Under the pieces are notes generated by a model. It was not told the DNA's origin. It did not search any database and was given only the letters and a program-made list of their open reading frames with translations. From positions 372,001 through 436,000 of the forward strand of contig NC_050731.1 of the NCBI RefSeq assembly GCF_014133895.1: DNA of 64,000 bases. The letters run 5' to 3'. The stretch comes from Torulaspora globosa (taxonomy: Eukaryota > Ascomycota > Saccharomycetes > Saccharomycetales > Saccharomycetaceae). Of the stretch, positions 7,728-16,915 are shown in pieces. How positions within the stretch are numbered: position 1 is the stretch's first letter; each line of letters begins with the position of its first letter. Both the position numbers and the translations under genes were made by a program.

Positions 7728-10532
7728 CTACATCAGTCCATTGACAAGATCCGAACATAGCACGGCGTCTTCAGCCCTTCCTTGCGCCTTCATGGCGATA
7801 CCCTTGGAAGTCTTGATTAGCCTAATGATGAGCGCTACCTTCGAGCCCTTTAATGCGCTTTTACCGAATAGTTTCACAGTATGTGAGTTAGAGTCACTTG
7901 GTGCATATTGTGTATCCTCCAGCGGTAAGCAGCTGGTGTTCACGACCAGCCTATCTACCAGTTCTTGTAACGATATATTCTCCTTAATGTTGAAAACTGC
8001 GACCTCTTCGTTTGGAAGGCCATCAAAAGCGGTCGCAAAATCTCCAACATAAGAGCTCTTGATATAATCACCAGCGTTCAGCGAAATGGAGTCAATATCA
8101 TATTCATCTTGGAAACCCTCATCGCCCGCAAATGGTTCATTGGTTTCTGGATTGATCTCCTTCGTGGTGAACATTAAATTGGCTAAGAAGCTTTCCATCA
8201 CAATCTCCTCAGTCTTCTTGAACGCCACGTAACATGCAGCTTCCGCAGATGGGAGTAATTGATCAATTGAAATGGTAAATAGCTCCTGGAGGCTTGAGGC
8301 TTCGAGCTCTGGTGTGCAAGTCACGGAAACCCCTTCGAGGGCTGTGTCTGTAAGTGTGTTTGTGATGTTGAATTGGAAAACGACGTTGTCCTTAAATAGG
8401 TGCTTAACTCCGCGAACAACAAATTCAGCTTCTGGCTCGGTGAGGGGAACAATTTTCGAACTATTCACCAAGGCACCAAAATCTTTGACTTGGTCAATAG
8501 CCATCAGCTCTTCAGCATATTTTGTGCTCAACATGTCCAGTTCATGCTCGTCGACGCTAGGGCCAACATACGAGTTATCCAGTCTTTCTGGGAGCATCTC
8601 CTCTTCAGCAATGCCTGGCGTACTTTCCGCGCTACCTTCTAGAGTACCTTTCAAGAATTTGCCTTGCTTCCTCTTTAAGTCCAAGGCCTTAATGTCACCG
8701 TCAGACAATCTGCGCACCGAGGTCACATCGAAAGGTGTTTTGAAAGAGTCGGTATTAGAGGAAATGTATGAGGATAGCTTCGATTCCAAAGATGCGAAAT
8801 CGAACGAATATGTCGAAAGAATGAATTTCCGAGACTCAGTATCTTGGTCCCTTTTAGCGCTTTCAATGAATTTCAAAGCAATAGTGGCTCTGTCTCTAAC
8901 TTCGTCATCTGGATCATTAGCAATTCTCCGCAGCAAGCTGACAATAGAATCACTCAGTGAAGGATCGTTCTTGGTCAAGGCAAATTTAGACAATGCAATC
9001 ACAGCGGCTGATCTGATAATGGAATTCTCTAGAACGACCCTGTTGTAAATATGTCTCACATACAGTGAAGGATTCGAAGTCGATGGACCCTCCTTCCCTA
9101 ATAGATGAAGAATTCTCACCAATATTTCATTAAACTCACAATCCTCGATGAAATCACACAAATTCTCCAGAGCCATCTCCTTCGCCTGTGGAATAAACGT
9201 GACAAGATCGATAAGTGCTTCAACAACGTTGTTCTTGAACTTGAATCCGCCTTCGCCGTTTTTCAACACATCAATGAGAAACTGTAACACTGTTTTCCAC
9301 TCATTAGGGAAGTTTAGTGATAACGAGCGAACAGCATCGATGATGATAATCTTGAAGTCGTCCGAAACGTCATGAATGAATTTGGTAATTGTAGAGATCA
9401 GTGACGCGATATTCTTTGCAGTACCTGTCTTCAGTAAAGTCGTAATAGCGTAGGTCGAGATGTTTCTGTTCGGATCATTAATCAAGGATTCCAACTCAGG
9501 ATTACAAACAACAATTCTCTCTGGAGAAACCATAGAGATCCTGTTCAAGATACGCAGGGCAGCGAACTTTGCAGAGACACGAGGAACTGTCAGTAATGAC
9601 TGCAAAGTCGTGATGGCAGAAGCGATCAGTTCAGAAGAAACCAGACGAGAGTGATGAGCGGCAAAATTAGTAACCAATTTGGCGGTCTCCAATTGCACGG
9701 ATTCATATTTGTTTGACAGCCATTCCATCAGAAGAGGTTGGAAATCTGAGAACAACTGGTTATCTCTGGTGACCAGCTCGCTGACCAATTTAACCAGCTC
9801 AATCTTAGCAAGTTGGTTCTTCAAAGCGTTATTGCTTGAAAATTGCCTGATCAATTTCAATAAAGCCATTTTGTCATTCTTCTTTAGCTGATACAAAAGC
9901 CCCAATGCATGGTATTGACTGATAAAAGTAGAGTTTGGGTAATAGTCGCCAACCAGGTTTCTGTGCGGAAAAGATTTCAGATCAGCCACTGCCTCTTGGG
10001 TCTCATTGGCGAACCTCTTCACGGTCACTTCAGCGATTGGTAAGAGATTGTAAGACGTGCACAGCGCTGCAGATGAGATAGAAGGGTGTTTATTCACAAG
10101 AGCACTTTTCAGTAACCTCTCCGCCGAGAACGCTGTAGACTCATCCAGGACCGCGGTCAGCGATCTAATGGCGTTTGGTTTGACCAGATCAGAGCCATTT
10201 TGGATATCCTTCATGATCGACGAGGTTGCCATTAAAACATCCTGCGAAATGCCACTCAATTCCTTGATAGCAAGGTAGACCGCCTGTCTCAACGAATCAT
10301 TCTGGTGTTGGAAAAGCTTCGATATGGAAAAGAACAATGCAGTGGCCTCATTCTCAGGAAATGTCTCTCCCTGCGCCAACAACCTCAGTAAGCGAGAGAT
10401 CAAAAGACGACATCTCTTAGCATTGATGGGCGATTCGTTGAACTCGCTCATACAATCCTGATAGATTGTCATCTTATCTGGGAGCTCGCCAGCCTCCGAA
10501 TTTTCAAACTTCTTATACGTGTGAGTGGACAT
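7728..10532 (-). CDS. SEC21: Coatomer (COPI) gamma subunit Sec21
   Basis: Sec21 is a core subunit of the COPI vesicle coat, acting in retrograde Golgi-to-ER and intra-Golgi transport. The predicted protein has 934 residues, practically the S. cerevisiae length. Residues 1-545 form the adaptin-type HEAT-repeat trunk; the segment from about 665 to the end is the gamma appendage domain. The frame extends four codons further, but only from a GTG. The ATG at 10532 starts the conserved MSTHTYKKFENS and is chosen. The protein is highly conserved throughout, including RCRLLISRLLRLLAQGE near the N-terminus and the final VLCSDLVNGLM. A Reb1-type site lies upstream. It is the first gene of the YNL-type block to the right of the breakpoint. 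Confidence 0.98.
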   Translation of the reverse strand: MSTHTYKKFENSEAGELPDKMTIYQDCMSEFNESPINAKRCRLLISRLLRLLAQGETFPENEATALFFSISKLFQHQNDSLRQAVYLAIKELSGISQDVLMATSSIMKDIQNGSDLVKPNAIRSLTAVLDESTAFSAERLLKSALVNKHPSISSAALCTSYNLLPIAEVTVKRFANETQEAVADLKSFPHRNLVGDYYPNSTFISQYHALGLLYQLKKNDKMALLKLIRQFSSNNALKNQLAKIELVKLVSELVTRDNQLFSDFQPLLMEWLSNKYESVQLETAKLVTNFAAHHSRLVSSELIASAITTLQSLLTVPRVSAKFAALRILNRISMVSPERIVVCNPELESLINDPNRNISTYAITTLLKTGTAKNIASLISTITKFIHDVSDDFKIIIIDAVRSLSLNFPNEWKTVLQFLIDVLKNGEGGFKFKNNVVEALIDLVTFIPQAKEMALENLCDFIEDCEFNEILVRILHLLGKEGPSTSNPSLYVRHIYNRVVLENSIIRSAAVIALSKFALTKNDPSLSDSIVSLLRRIANDPDDEVRDRATIALKFIESAKRDQDTESRKFILSTYSFDFASLESKLSSYISSNTDSFKTPFDVTSVRRLSDGDIKALDLKRKQGKFLKGTLEGSAESTPGIAEEEMLPERLDNSYVGPSVDEHELDMLSTKYAEELMAIDQVKDFGALVNSSKIVPLTEPEAEFVVRGVKHLFKDNVVFQFNITNTLTDTALEGVSVTCTPELEASSLQELFTISIDQLLPSAEAACYVAFKKTEEIVMESFLANLMFTTKEINPETNEPFAGDEGFQDEYDIDSISLNAGDYIKSSYVGDFATAFDGLPNEEVAVFNIKENISLQELVDRLVVNTSCLPLEDTQYAPSDSNSHTVKLFGKSALKGSKVALIIRLIKTSKGIAMKAQGRAEDAVLCSDLVNGLM

Positions 10533-10671
10533 CCTGGGATGCACAAGCTAGTCAATTGGCCCGATCAATCGATTTGATGATGAAGATATGCGATTAGTGC
10601 CCGTCCAGTACCGATCAAAGTGTTGTTGTCCTTGTTGTACGGGAAAGCCCAGCGTACAGAGTGACATACAT

Positions 10672-10679
10672 CCGGGTAA
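10672..10679. promoter_or_regulatory. Reb1-type site upstream of SEC21
   Basis: CCGGGTAA, the full Reb1 core, lies 140 bases before the SEC21 ATG, in the 200-base gap between SEC21 and the CAF40 stop. Such sites often keep promoters nucleosome-free or block read-through from an upstream tandem gene. Assigned from the motif only. Confidence 0.5.
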
Positions 10680-10743
10680 CCACCCGGCGAACCCATATAC
10701 ATACAATATATTCTTTATAATATGTGATAAATGCGATATTGGC

Positions 10744-11673
10744 TCACGAGGAGTCCTCGTTGAGCGTCAGGAGCAGCTGCGCGAGACACCTCTTGGACCC
10801 GACGTCGTCCCGTAGTATCTCTGTGAACGTGTTGTCTCTGAGCTTCTGCGGCAACGCGACTTTCAAGAGCCTTCTTGCCTCGAGGTTGTCGCTCAATCTC
10901 AGATAGCACCTTATGATGTGTTTGAGCAGTCTGCCCGGCGGCGTGTGCAGGGTCAGCTGGTCGACCATGTCTCTGAGCACGTTTGTCACGGCGTAGAACC
11001 TCTCCATCGTAGCGCAGATGTACTGGAGACCGATGTCGTCGAGCAGGATCTTCTGCAGGATGAAGATCGCCACCGTCTTGGACAGCTCCGACGACGACTG
11101 CATGATCCTGAGACACAGCGGTATGATGTCGGTCCGGAGCAGGAAACTGATCACCTCCTGCGAGTCATTCTTGACCAGCGCCCCGATCACCCCGAGCGAC
11201 GTCAGCCTCAGATACTCGAAGGTTCTCTGCCTCGACGTGGTGTTCAGAAACGGGAACAAGAACAGCGGGATATGCGCCTGCAAGAACAGATGCTTCGTCT
11301 CGGGATGCGACGCCACACACTGTAGCAGCACCAGCGCGTTGCACACCCGGTTCGATAGCTGGTTCGACAACAGCTGCGGCTCCAACATCGGATACACCGA
11401 TATAATCTCGTTCAACAGCGACGCCATCACCCCAAAGGACGACCACAGCACCACCGCCAGATCCTCGAATTGCTCGCGTTTGCGGCCCAACTCCAACAAT
11501 GCCTGCTCTCTCTGCGGCCCGTATGCCAGCTGGCATATCCAATGATAAACGTTTGGGTCGTCCAACGCGTGTGCTCCCTGCCCAGGCTGCTGCTGCTGCT
11601 GCGGTTGCGGCGCATTCTGCGTCACCATACCCTGCGAAAACTCGCCTCCATACGGGTTCTGAGTGGCAAACAT
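10744..11673 (-). CDS. CAF40: CCR4-NOT subunit Caf40 (Rcd1/CNOT9 family)
   Basis: Caf40 is a scaffold subunit of the CCR4-NOT complex, which shortens mRNA poly(A) tails and regulates transcription. The 309-residue product is almost entirely the Rcd1 armadillo-repeat domain (about residues 38-305, from [17 protein letters not shown] to [10 protein letters not shown]). A short Gln/Pro/Gly-rich leader ([16 protein letters not shown]) precedes it. S. cerevisiae Caf40 has 373 residues because its N-terminal Gln-rich part is longer. The frame starts nine codons earlier with GTG; the ATG at 11673 is the real candidate. The gene is tandem with SEC21 as in YNL287W-YNL288W. Its coding sequence is distinctly GC-rich. 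Confidence 0.97.
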   Translation of the reverse strand: MFATQNPYGGEFSQGMVTQNAPQPQQQQQPGQGAHALDDPNVYHWICQLAYGPQREQALLELGRKREQFEDLAVVLWSSFGVMASLLNEIISVYPMLEPQLLSNQLSNRVCNALVLLQCVASHPETKHLFLQAHIPLFLFPFLNTTSRQRTFEYLRLTSLGVIGALVKNDSQEVISFLLRTDIIPLCLRIMQSSSELSKTVAIFILQKILLDDIGLQYICATMERFYAVTNVLRDMVDQLTLHTPPGRLLKHIIRCYLRLSDNLEARRLLKVALPQKLRDNTFTEILRDDVGSKRCLAQLLLTLNEDSS

Positions 11674-11910
11674 CCTCCTCACCGTAAATGCCAACACCAC
11701 CTCTGCTCTAGCTTGCTACAAATTTCTTTTCAACGTTCGCTATACCAGCTCGCTAGCATACATCGTCTCGCATGACCTTCTCTTACAGCAGACGGTTCAA
11801 AGTATTAAAAGTGCTTACACATATTATAATTAGTTATTAGGAAAGTAGTGGTGAAGGGAAAGGCGCAACGGAAATCTATATAAGGTCAAAATCGGTCCAG
11901 CGGGCCCGGC

Positions 11911-12177
11911 TTACTGAACCAACGCCTTCAACTTGCTGGTGAACTTCTTGAAGAAGCTCTGAGACTCCTTCTTGGTCTCGGCAGCCTTCTTTTCAACACT
12001 CTCGACCGCCTTCTTTTCGGTAGACTTGCCAGTCTCTGGCACCTCAGCGGTCTCGGTAGTCTTGGCTGCGGTCTGTTCGACAGCAGCGACAGGAGACTCG
12101 TCGGCGGCGGTGGCGTTGACGACAGCGGCTGGCTCAGCGGCAGCAGCAGTGTTAGTAGCAGTAGGTTCGGAAGACAT
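11911..12177 (-). CDS. ZEO1: ZEO1-like small Ala/Glu/Lys-rich protein
   Basis: The start is the ATG at 12177, giving 88 residues; the frame extends eight codons further only through a TTG. The protein is low complexity: an Ala/Thr/Glu/Val-rich N-terminal half, a Lys/Glu-rich helix-forming part (VEKKAAETKKE) and a basic amphipathic end FFKKFTSKLKALVQ. S. cerevisiae Zeo1 (113 residues, peripheral plasma membrane, linked to the Mid2 cell-integrity pathway) has the same layout and a similar end (FLKKLNRKIASIF). Zeo1 is YOL109W, next to YOL110W (SHR5), which also lies in this window, and its orientation agrees. The assignment rests on synteny plus the C-terminal pattern, since low-complexity sequence is weak evidence. 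A TATA element and two AGGGG stress elements lie upstream. Confidence 0.7.
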   Translation of the reverse strand: MSSEPTATNTAAAAEPAAVVNATAADESPVAAVEQTAAKTTETAEVPETGKSTEKKAVESVEKKAAETKKESQSFFKKFTSKLKALVQ

Positions 12178-12842
12178 AGTGGCGCTGGATTGGTTATACA
12201 AGTTTGCAGAACTGACTCCTGGGAGTAGAGAAACCAGGGGCCGAGCGGGGAGAACACGATTTGGACGCGCCTTTTATAGTCAAGCTTCGGGCCATCTGCC
12301 GGGACGCCGGAGATGGCGGCGAGGGGCTGCGCGCAGCAACCATCGGAGGAACCGCGTGGACCCGTGCACCGCGGCATGAAAGCACAGCCCTGAGCGTGGC
12401 GCCCGCGTCAAGCGGCGACAGCGCCGGGTAACGCGCCCGACAATGCAGCTCGGAGATGCGAACCGAGGCAGCACTGATGGGCTTGTGAGGGTCAGGAATC
12501 AGAAATTTGGGTATACTTGATGCTTCACTGAGGACCTGAGTACTTGTTGGTCTCGTTCAGACTGGTGCACAGCGTTTCTCTCGTCATATTCCTTTCTACT
12601 GGTCAAGAGGCGATTGCATTGATGCATATGCTTATACAGCAATCCATTCGCGGTTATCGGGTGTCTACGATGGCTGGATCTGCAGGAGAACAAGGGATGA
12701 ATCTGTGTAGGACGGCGCGCGATGGCGCGTTTATATATGTGAAAAAAGAGCGGTGTTACCCGGCAGAAGCGACGCGGCGCGCTCAGTGTGTAGCTATTAG
12801 GGTTCGTTGTTGGTGGTATCTATGTATGGTATGTGTGTGGTG
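12178..12842. promoter_or_regulatory. ZEO1-like promoter and PCL1 3' flank, GC-rich
   Basis: About 660 bases. A TATAAAAG element on the minus strand (12271-12278) is about 95 bases before the ZEO1-like ATG. AGGGG stress-response-type motifs lie near 12236 and 12316. Two full Reb1 cores occur, CCGGGTAA at 12424-12431 and TTACCCGG at 12756-12763. The stretch 12290-12450 is unusually GC-rich for a yeast intergenic region. No gene is supported; the short open frames are GC-driven. Confidence 0.55.
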
Positions 12843-13649
12843 CTAGAAACCGTGCTGCAGTAGTAGCTGGTTGAAATCATTCTCGAGTAGGGTCCAGCTG
12901 GATCTGTCGACCAGCGACTCGGAACTGAGGCTTGTCGGCAGTTCCAGGCCGTGGTGGTTCCATATTTCCTTGTCGAGACGTAGACTGCTGTTGGAGGCAG
13001 ATTCGACCAGCGTGGCGCTGCTTAGATCTGAGCAGATCGACACGTTTCTCTGGTGCTCGTAAGGAACTGCGCCAGCGCAGTTCCTTCTGAGCGGGTGTCT
13101 CTGTAGCTTGCGTCTGTGTCGCGCGGTGCGCTCGATGTCGTCGACGATGGGCTCGAGCAGCGGTCTGAGGTCGAGGATCAGGTCATCGTTGGTGACGCGG
13201 AGGTCCCAGTTGAGCAGCTGGACCAGCTGTCTCTCCATGAGGTTGACGTCGTTGACGGTGAACAGGCCGTCTGTGTACTTGGCCCAGTGCTTGTTCAAGG
13301 GCGACGAATCGTTGTGGAACTTGGCACTCAGGATCAGACACGCGAGAAAGATGCGGTGGATCGTCGACGGGATGCCCGACGCATCCCTGGGGAGAATGCA
13401 TTTCAGTCTGTTTAAGTAGCACACCGTGGTCAGCAGCGTCGAGGTGTAAACGTTGGTGTGTCTCACGAGACGGGTGACGAAACTCATCAAAGAGGGCAGT
13501 CTGTTGCACCCGGGCGATGCTGGCGGAGTCGGGTAGTTCTGAGCGGGCGTGGGAAGCACTTTCAACGTGCAATTGGTCAAGAACCGTATCATCTCGTCCG
13601 TCACGGGCGACTTCATCAACACTTTCAAAGCCTTGTCGTATTCACTCAT
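12843..13649 (-). CDS. PCL1: G1 cyclin Pcl1 (Pho85 cyclin)
   Basis: Pcl1 is a Pho85 cyclin of the Pcl1/2 group, active at G1/S and in polarised growth. The product has 268 residues (279 in S. cerevisiae). The cyclin box spans about residues 50-155, including FVTRLVRHTNVYTSTLLTTV, IHRIFLACLILSAKFHND and the DVNLMERQLVQLLNWDLRV helix. The C-terminal third is Ser-rich and variable. PCL1 follows CAF40 and precedes RFC3 exactly as in YNL288W-YNL290W, except for the ZEO1-like insertion. Two SBF-type CACGAAA boxes in its promoter agree with the known G1 expression of PCL1. A perfect 11-bp inverted repeat lies inside the coding sequence (13061-13086). Confidence 0.95.
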   Translation of the reverse strand: MSEYDKALKVLMKSPVTDEMIRFLTNCTLKVLPTPAQNYPTPPASPGCNRLPSLMSFVTRLVRHTNVYTSTLLTTVCYLNRLKCILPRDASGIPSTIHRIFLACLILSAKFHNDSSPLNKHWAKYTDGLFTVNDVNLMERQLVQLLNWDLRVTNDDLILDLRPLLEPIVDDIERTARHRRKLQRHPLRRNCAGAVPYEHQRNVSICSDLSSATLVESASNSSLRLDKEIWNHHGLELPTSLSSESLVDRSSWTLLENDFNQLLLQHGF

Positions 13650-13779
13650 GGTAGCCTCTTGTTCCTGTGTGATGCTCCATCTTGCCGCAGGATCAATCCG
13701 TTCAGTCGGTCATCATCGACTCTTTATACCACTCCATCGCTTATTCGATCTGGACACGAATCTGGTGAACTTTTGTCAG

Positions 13780-13818
13780 TTTCGTGAATTCGCGTATACT
13801 CGCTTGTCGGATTTCGTG
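13780..13818 (-). promoter_or_regulatory. Two SBF (SCB) boxes upstream of PCL1
   Basis: Exact SCB boxes CACGAAA on the minus strand lie at 13780-13786 and 13812-13818, 131 and 163 bases before the PCL1 ATG. SCBs bind Swi4-Swi6 and drive G1/S transcription; PCL1 is a classic SBF target in S. cerevisiae. Confidence 0.65.
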
Positions 13819-13930
13819 TTGATTTACTGAAAACAGTTATCGAGTCGCCAAATGCCAAGTGACGGGCAACGCACATTCTCGAGATTCGTTATATCGATTC
13901 CTAAACAGTAGTCTAAATTGTAATTCTGGA

Positions 13931-14947
13931 TTAAGTTTTCGCAGCTTCCATCTCGAATCCGCTCTTGATCACTCCGATGACGGCACTGCCCTGTATGCGG
14001 TCGTTGCCTCCTCTGGAGATTGCGTACTCGATGTCGCTCAGCTGGGTCAGGATGGCGATTCTCGCCTCCTGCACTTTCATTTCGTAACCCTCGAGGATGT
14101 CGACAAAGCCCTCGATGAGGTCTATCAGCGCGAGGCCTTTTGCGCTGCTCAGCTTGTTCAGAGTGTAGTAGGCGGTGGTCCAGTCGTCGTTCAGGATCGA
14201 TGCTAGGATCGTCTCGAGGTCTGACGGTCTTGGCGCCCCGCAACAGTCGTAGACCGTGTCCTCTGTGACTTCCTGCTCCTGCGGATCGTCCAGAGTCGCC
14301 TGGCAGGCCTGCAGCACGTTGAGCACTCGTCTCATGTCGCCGCGGGAGAGCTTGAGCAGCGCATCCCGGGCGTTCTCGCTCATCTTCAGATGCTCGCTGG
14401 CCAGCACCCGGTTCATTCTGCGTTCCAGCGCCTCCTTCGGAAGCGGTTGGAACCGGAACCGCGTGCATCTGCTCAGCAGCGCCGGCGTCAGCTTGTGGGC
14501 GTAGTTGGCCAGGATGCAGAACCTAGTGTTCTTGGTGTACCGCTCGATGATGCGTCTCAGCGCGTTTTGTGCTGCGTTTGTCATCGCATCAGCTTCATCC
14601 AGAATGACCAGCTTGAAGCCCCTCGAGAATATCTGCCTCGTAGAGGCAAAATCCTTGATCTGGTTGCGCACCACGTCGATACCACGGTCGTCGGACGCAT
14701 TCAGCTCCAGAACCATGTTCGAATAGTTCTTCCCGTAGATCTCTCTCGCTAGCGCAACCACCGTCGACGTCTTACCGGTGCCTGGAGGCCCGTAGAACAG
14801 CAAATGGGGCAATTGGCCTTCGCTGACGAACTTGCGAACTATGCTCACCACTTCATTTTGTCCGCATACATCGTCCAGCGTCGTTGGTCTGTACTTCTCC
14901 ACCCAGGGCAATCCGTTGTCCAGTTTTGCTTCAACCACCTCTGACAT
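13931..14947 (-). CDS. RFC3: Replication factor C subunit 3
   Basis: Rfc3 is one of the small AAA+ subunits of the clamp loader that places PCNA on primed DNA; it is also shared by the checkpoint loader complexes. The product has 338 residues (340 in S. cerevisiae). Visible motifs are RFC box II (PWVEKYRPTTLDDVCGQ, about 14-30), Walker A GPPGTGKT (53-60), Walker B with DEAD (LVILDEAD, 113-120), sensor 1 around ANYAHKL (148-153) and the SRC arginine-finger motif (159-161). The C-terminal collar domain is complete. It is divergent with MID1 and only 103 bases separate the start codons, as in YNL290W-YNL291C. Confidence 0.98.
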   Translation of the reverse strand: MSEVVEAKLDNGLPWVEKYRPTTLDDVCGQNEVVSIVRKFVSEGQLPHLLFYGPPGTGKTSTVVALAREIYGKNYSNMVLELNASDDRGIDVVRNQIKDFASTRQIFSRGFKLVILDEADAMTNAAQNALRRIIERYTKNTRFCILANYAHKLTPALLSRCTRFRFQPLPKEALERRMNRVLASEHLKMSENARDALLKLSRGDMRRVLNVLQACQATLDDPQEQEVTEDTVYDCCGAPRPSDLETILASILNDDWTTAYYTLNKLSSAKGLALIDLIEGFVDILEGYEMKVQEARIAILTQLSDIEYAISRGGNDRIQGSAVIGVIKSGFEMEAAKT

Positions 14948-15050
14948 TCCAGCAACAACTCAATTCACCCTCTGCCAAGCTAGGACTGGTCTGCTGTACT
15001 GATAGTGGTAGTCAACCTTACAAGATCTTTCAATAGACTAGTTCAAAGTG

Positions 15051-16739
15051 ATGTTCTTGTCAAGCACGCTAGTGAGATCTGCCAGACGGCCTAGTGGCTA
15101 TTGGTCGCTTATGTGGTGGTGCTTGATACTGTTCGTCTCACTGGCTCTGGCATTCGAGCCCTTTGACGGCTTTGGAGCGTTCCAAGAGAGCCAGAATGTT
15201 ACGATAAAGAAAGACGGCAATTTGGGTAGCGCACTGGATGCGAAGTCAGGTTCTCCTGGAATCATCAATCCTGGTAACATTTACGAATGGACGCCAATAT
15301 CGGCGAATATCTCCAGCGGTGAAAGAAACGTTTTTGTCTTTACTGTGGACGGGAATTCTACACGCCTGGGAATCGCTACATCGTATGAGATCCTCATCTT
15401 TCTCAGTGGAAATATCTGCTCACAACCCAGTGGCAGCAGCGATAAGGCCCTGAGGGTTTCGTACTCCTTCGACGAGTCTGTTCAGACCAATTCATCGCTG
15501 GGTCACTATGCGACGTTCGAAAATGGCTATATGCAAGCATTGGCGGTGAGCCCACTCCGTGTCTCGGACGCCAATGCCACTGCCAAGTATTCTAGTTTGT
15601 ATGTGGTGGTGGAGCCGGTAAATACAACCACCAATACTGCGTTGAGTGCGACCGCGGAGGACGTTTGGCACTACAAACTGAGTATATCGGAGAACGATCT
15701 AGTTTACCAGTGGGATACTAGGACGTGGTTGAATGTGCTGGATACAGACCATAACTCGGCACTGCTAGTGACCGGTAACGTTACCGCGGATGCTCAGCAG
15801 TTTTCGAACAGCTCGATTTACGACACCTCGCTATACGATCTGTACGTCTATTCCTTCGAGGAGTCCCTGAAACTAGATTCATCACTCAATATCTCCCTCT
15901 GTGCTATCACAAACGGGCCATATATCGTGTCGTCAGTGGACTCAAACAATACCGGGGACAGCGGGCATGGTTTGGAGAGAACCGCACTGGGGATCGAGAA
16001 AACGTTGACTAATCGGATGTATACTTACCAGGAGCAGTTCTACGTGACAGGACTGAATTCGTCGTCTACCTACGTGGCATACCTCACCAAGAGAATCGGT
16101 AAGAAAGGGAATCTATCTGACGTTGGTGGCGTACTCTTTTCGAAGCAGTATTTTTCTACAAGAGGGTCAAACGCTTGTTCGTTAATATTTGGTCTTCCCT
16201 TCTGTTACGGAGTCGCATACTCAGTACCGTCGCCCTCAAAAGCACCAAACAACAAGACAGCCATCGCCGCCACTTACGATAGAGTTGCAGAATCGCTGTA
16301 CGCGAACTTCAGCAAGGCGCTACAGATTATTCCATGCGATACAGAGATGGATGCCAGATACTCTCCGGTCAGAACGTGTAAAGATTGCGCCAGGTCATAC
16401 CGTGACTGGCTATGTGCTGTGACCATTCCCAGATGTACTGATACAGCTTCCGAATATTACGCCTTTCGAGAAAAAAATGATAACAGAAACGATTACCTCA
16501 ATAACGAGATTCAGCCCATTGCCGATTATTACGAGATGCTGCCCTGCATTGATATGTGCTACGCGGTTGCGCGAGATTGCCCCAGTGATTTCATGTTCGC
16601 ATGCCCATCTGTAAACGACAAGATAGATGCGAAATTTCGAAGCTACAACTCGCTTGACCTTGACGACCTCTTGCAGGCCGTTCAGACCTGCAATTTTATC
16701 GGTAATGCTACTGAACTATTTAGAGAACTCTTCCCCTAG
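15051..16739 (+). CDS. MID1: Mid1, regulatory subunit of the plasma-membrane Ca2+ channel
   Basis: Mid1 works with the Cch1 pore protein in high-affinity calcium influx during mating and stress. The frame opens one codon earlier with GTG; ATG 15051 is used, giving 562 residues (548 in S. cerevisiae). A hydrophobic N-terminal signal segment spans about residues 20-36 (LMWWCLILFVSLALAFEPF). The middle is a large extracellular region with many N-glycosylation sequons. The C-terminal third is cysteine-rich (for example CKDCARSYRDWLCAVTIPRC and CIDMCYAVARDCPSDFMFACP), a hallmark of Mid1. Confidence 0.96.
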   Translation: MFLSSTLVRSARRPSGYWSLMWWCLILFVSLALAFEPFDGFGAFQESQNVTIKKDGNLGSALDAKSGSPGIINPGNIYEWTPISANISSGERNVFVFTVDGNSTRLGIATSYEILIFLSGNICSQPSGSSDKALRVSYSFDESVQTNSSLGHYATFENGYMQALAVSPLRVSDANATAKYSSLYVVVEPVNTTTNTALSATAEDVWHYKLSISENDLVYQWDTRTWLNVLDTDHNSALLVTGNVTADAQQFSNSSIYDTSLYDLYVYSFEESLKLDSSLNISLCAITNGPYIVSSVDSNNTGDSGHGLERTALGIEKTLTNRMYTYQEQFYVTGLNSSSTYVAYLTKRIGKKGNLSDVGGVLFSKQYFSTRGSNACSLIFGLPFCYGVAYSVPSPSKAPNNKTAIAATYDRVAESLYANFSKALQIIPCDTEMDARYSPVRTCKDCARSYRDWLCAVTIPRCTDTASEYYAFREKNDNRNDYLNNEIQPIADYYEMLPCIDMCYAVARDCPSDFMFACPSVNDKIDAKFRSYNSLDLDDLLQAVQTCNFIGNATELFRELFP

Positions 16740-16915
16740 TTTTCCCTTCAACCTTTAAAAGTATATCACCAATGCTGAAATACATTGGAGAAGGACTAAA
16801 CGTTGAAAGCTTTAACTCCACGACGCTCATAAAGCAGTTGAACACTATCGTCCGGTATGTTTCTATAGAACCATGAATTGAATTGTGCAAGAATCTGTGC
16901 AAAGTGTAATTGCTG

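Noticed and set aside
8272..9048. 258-codon frame opposite SEC21
   Set aside because: Antisense to a fully conserved coatomer subunit; Ser-rich shadow without domain.
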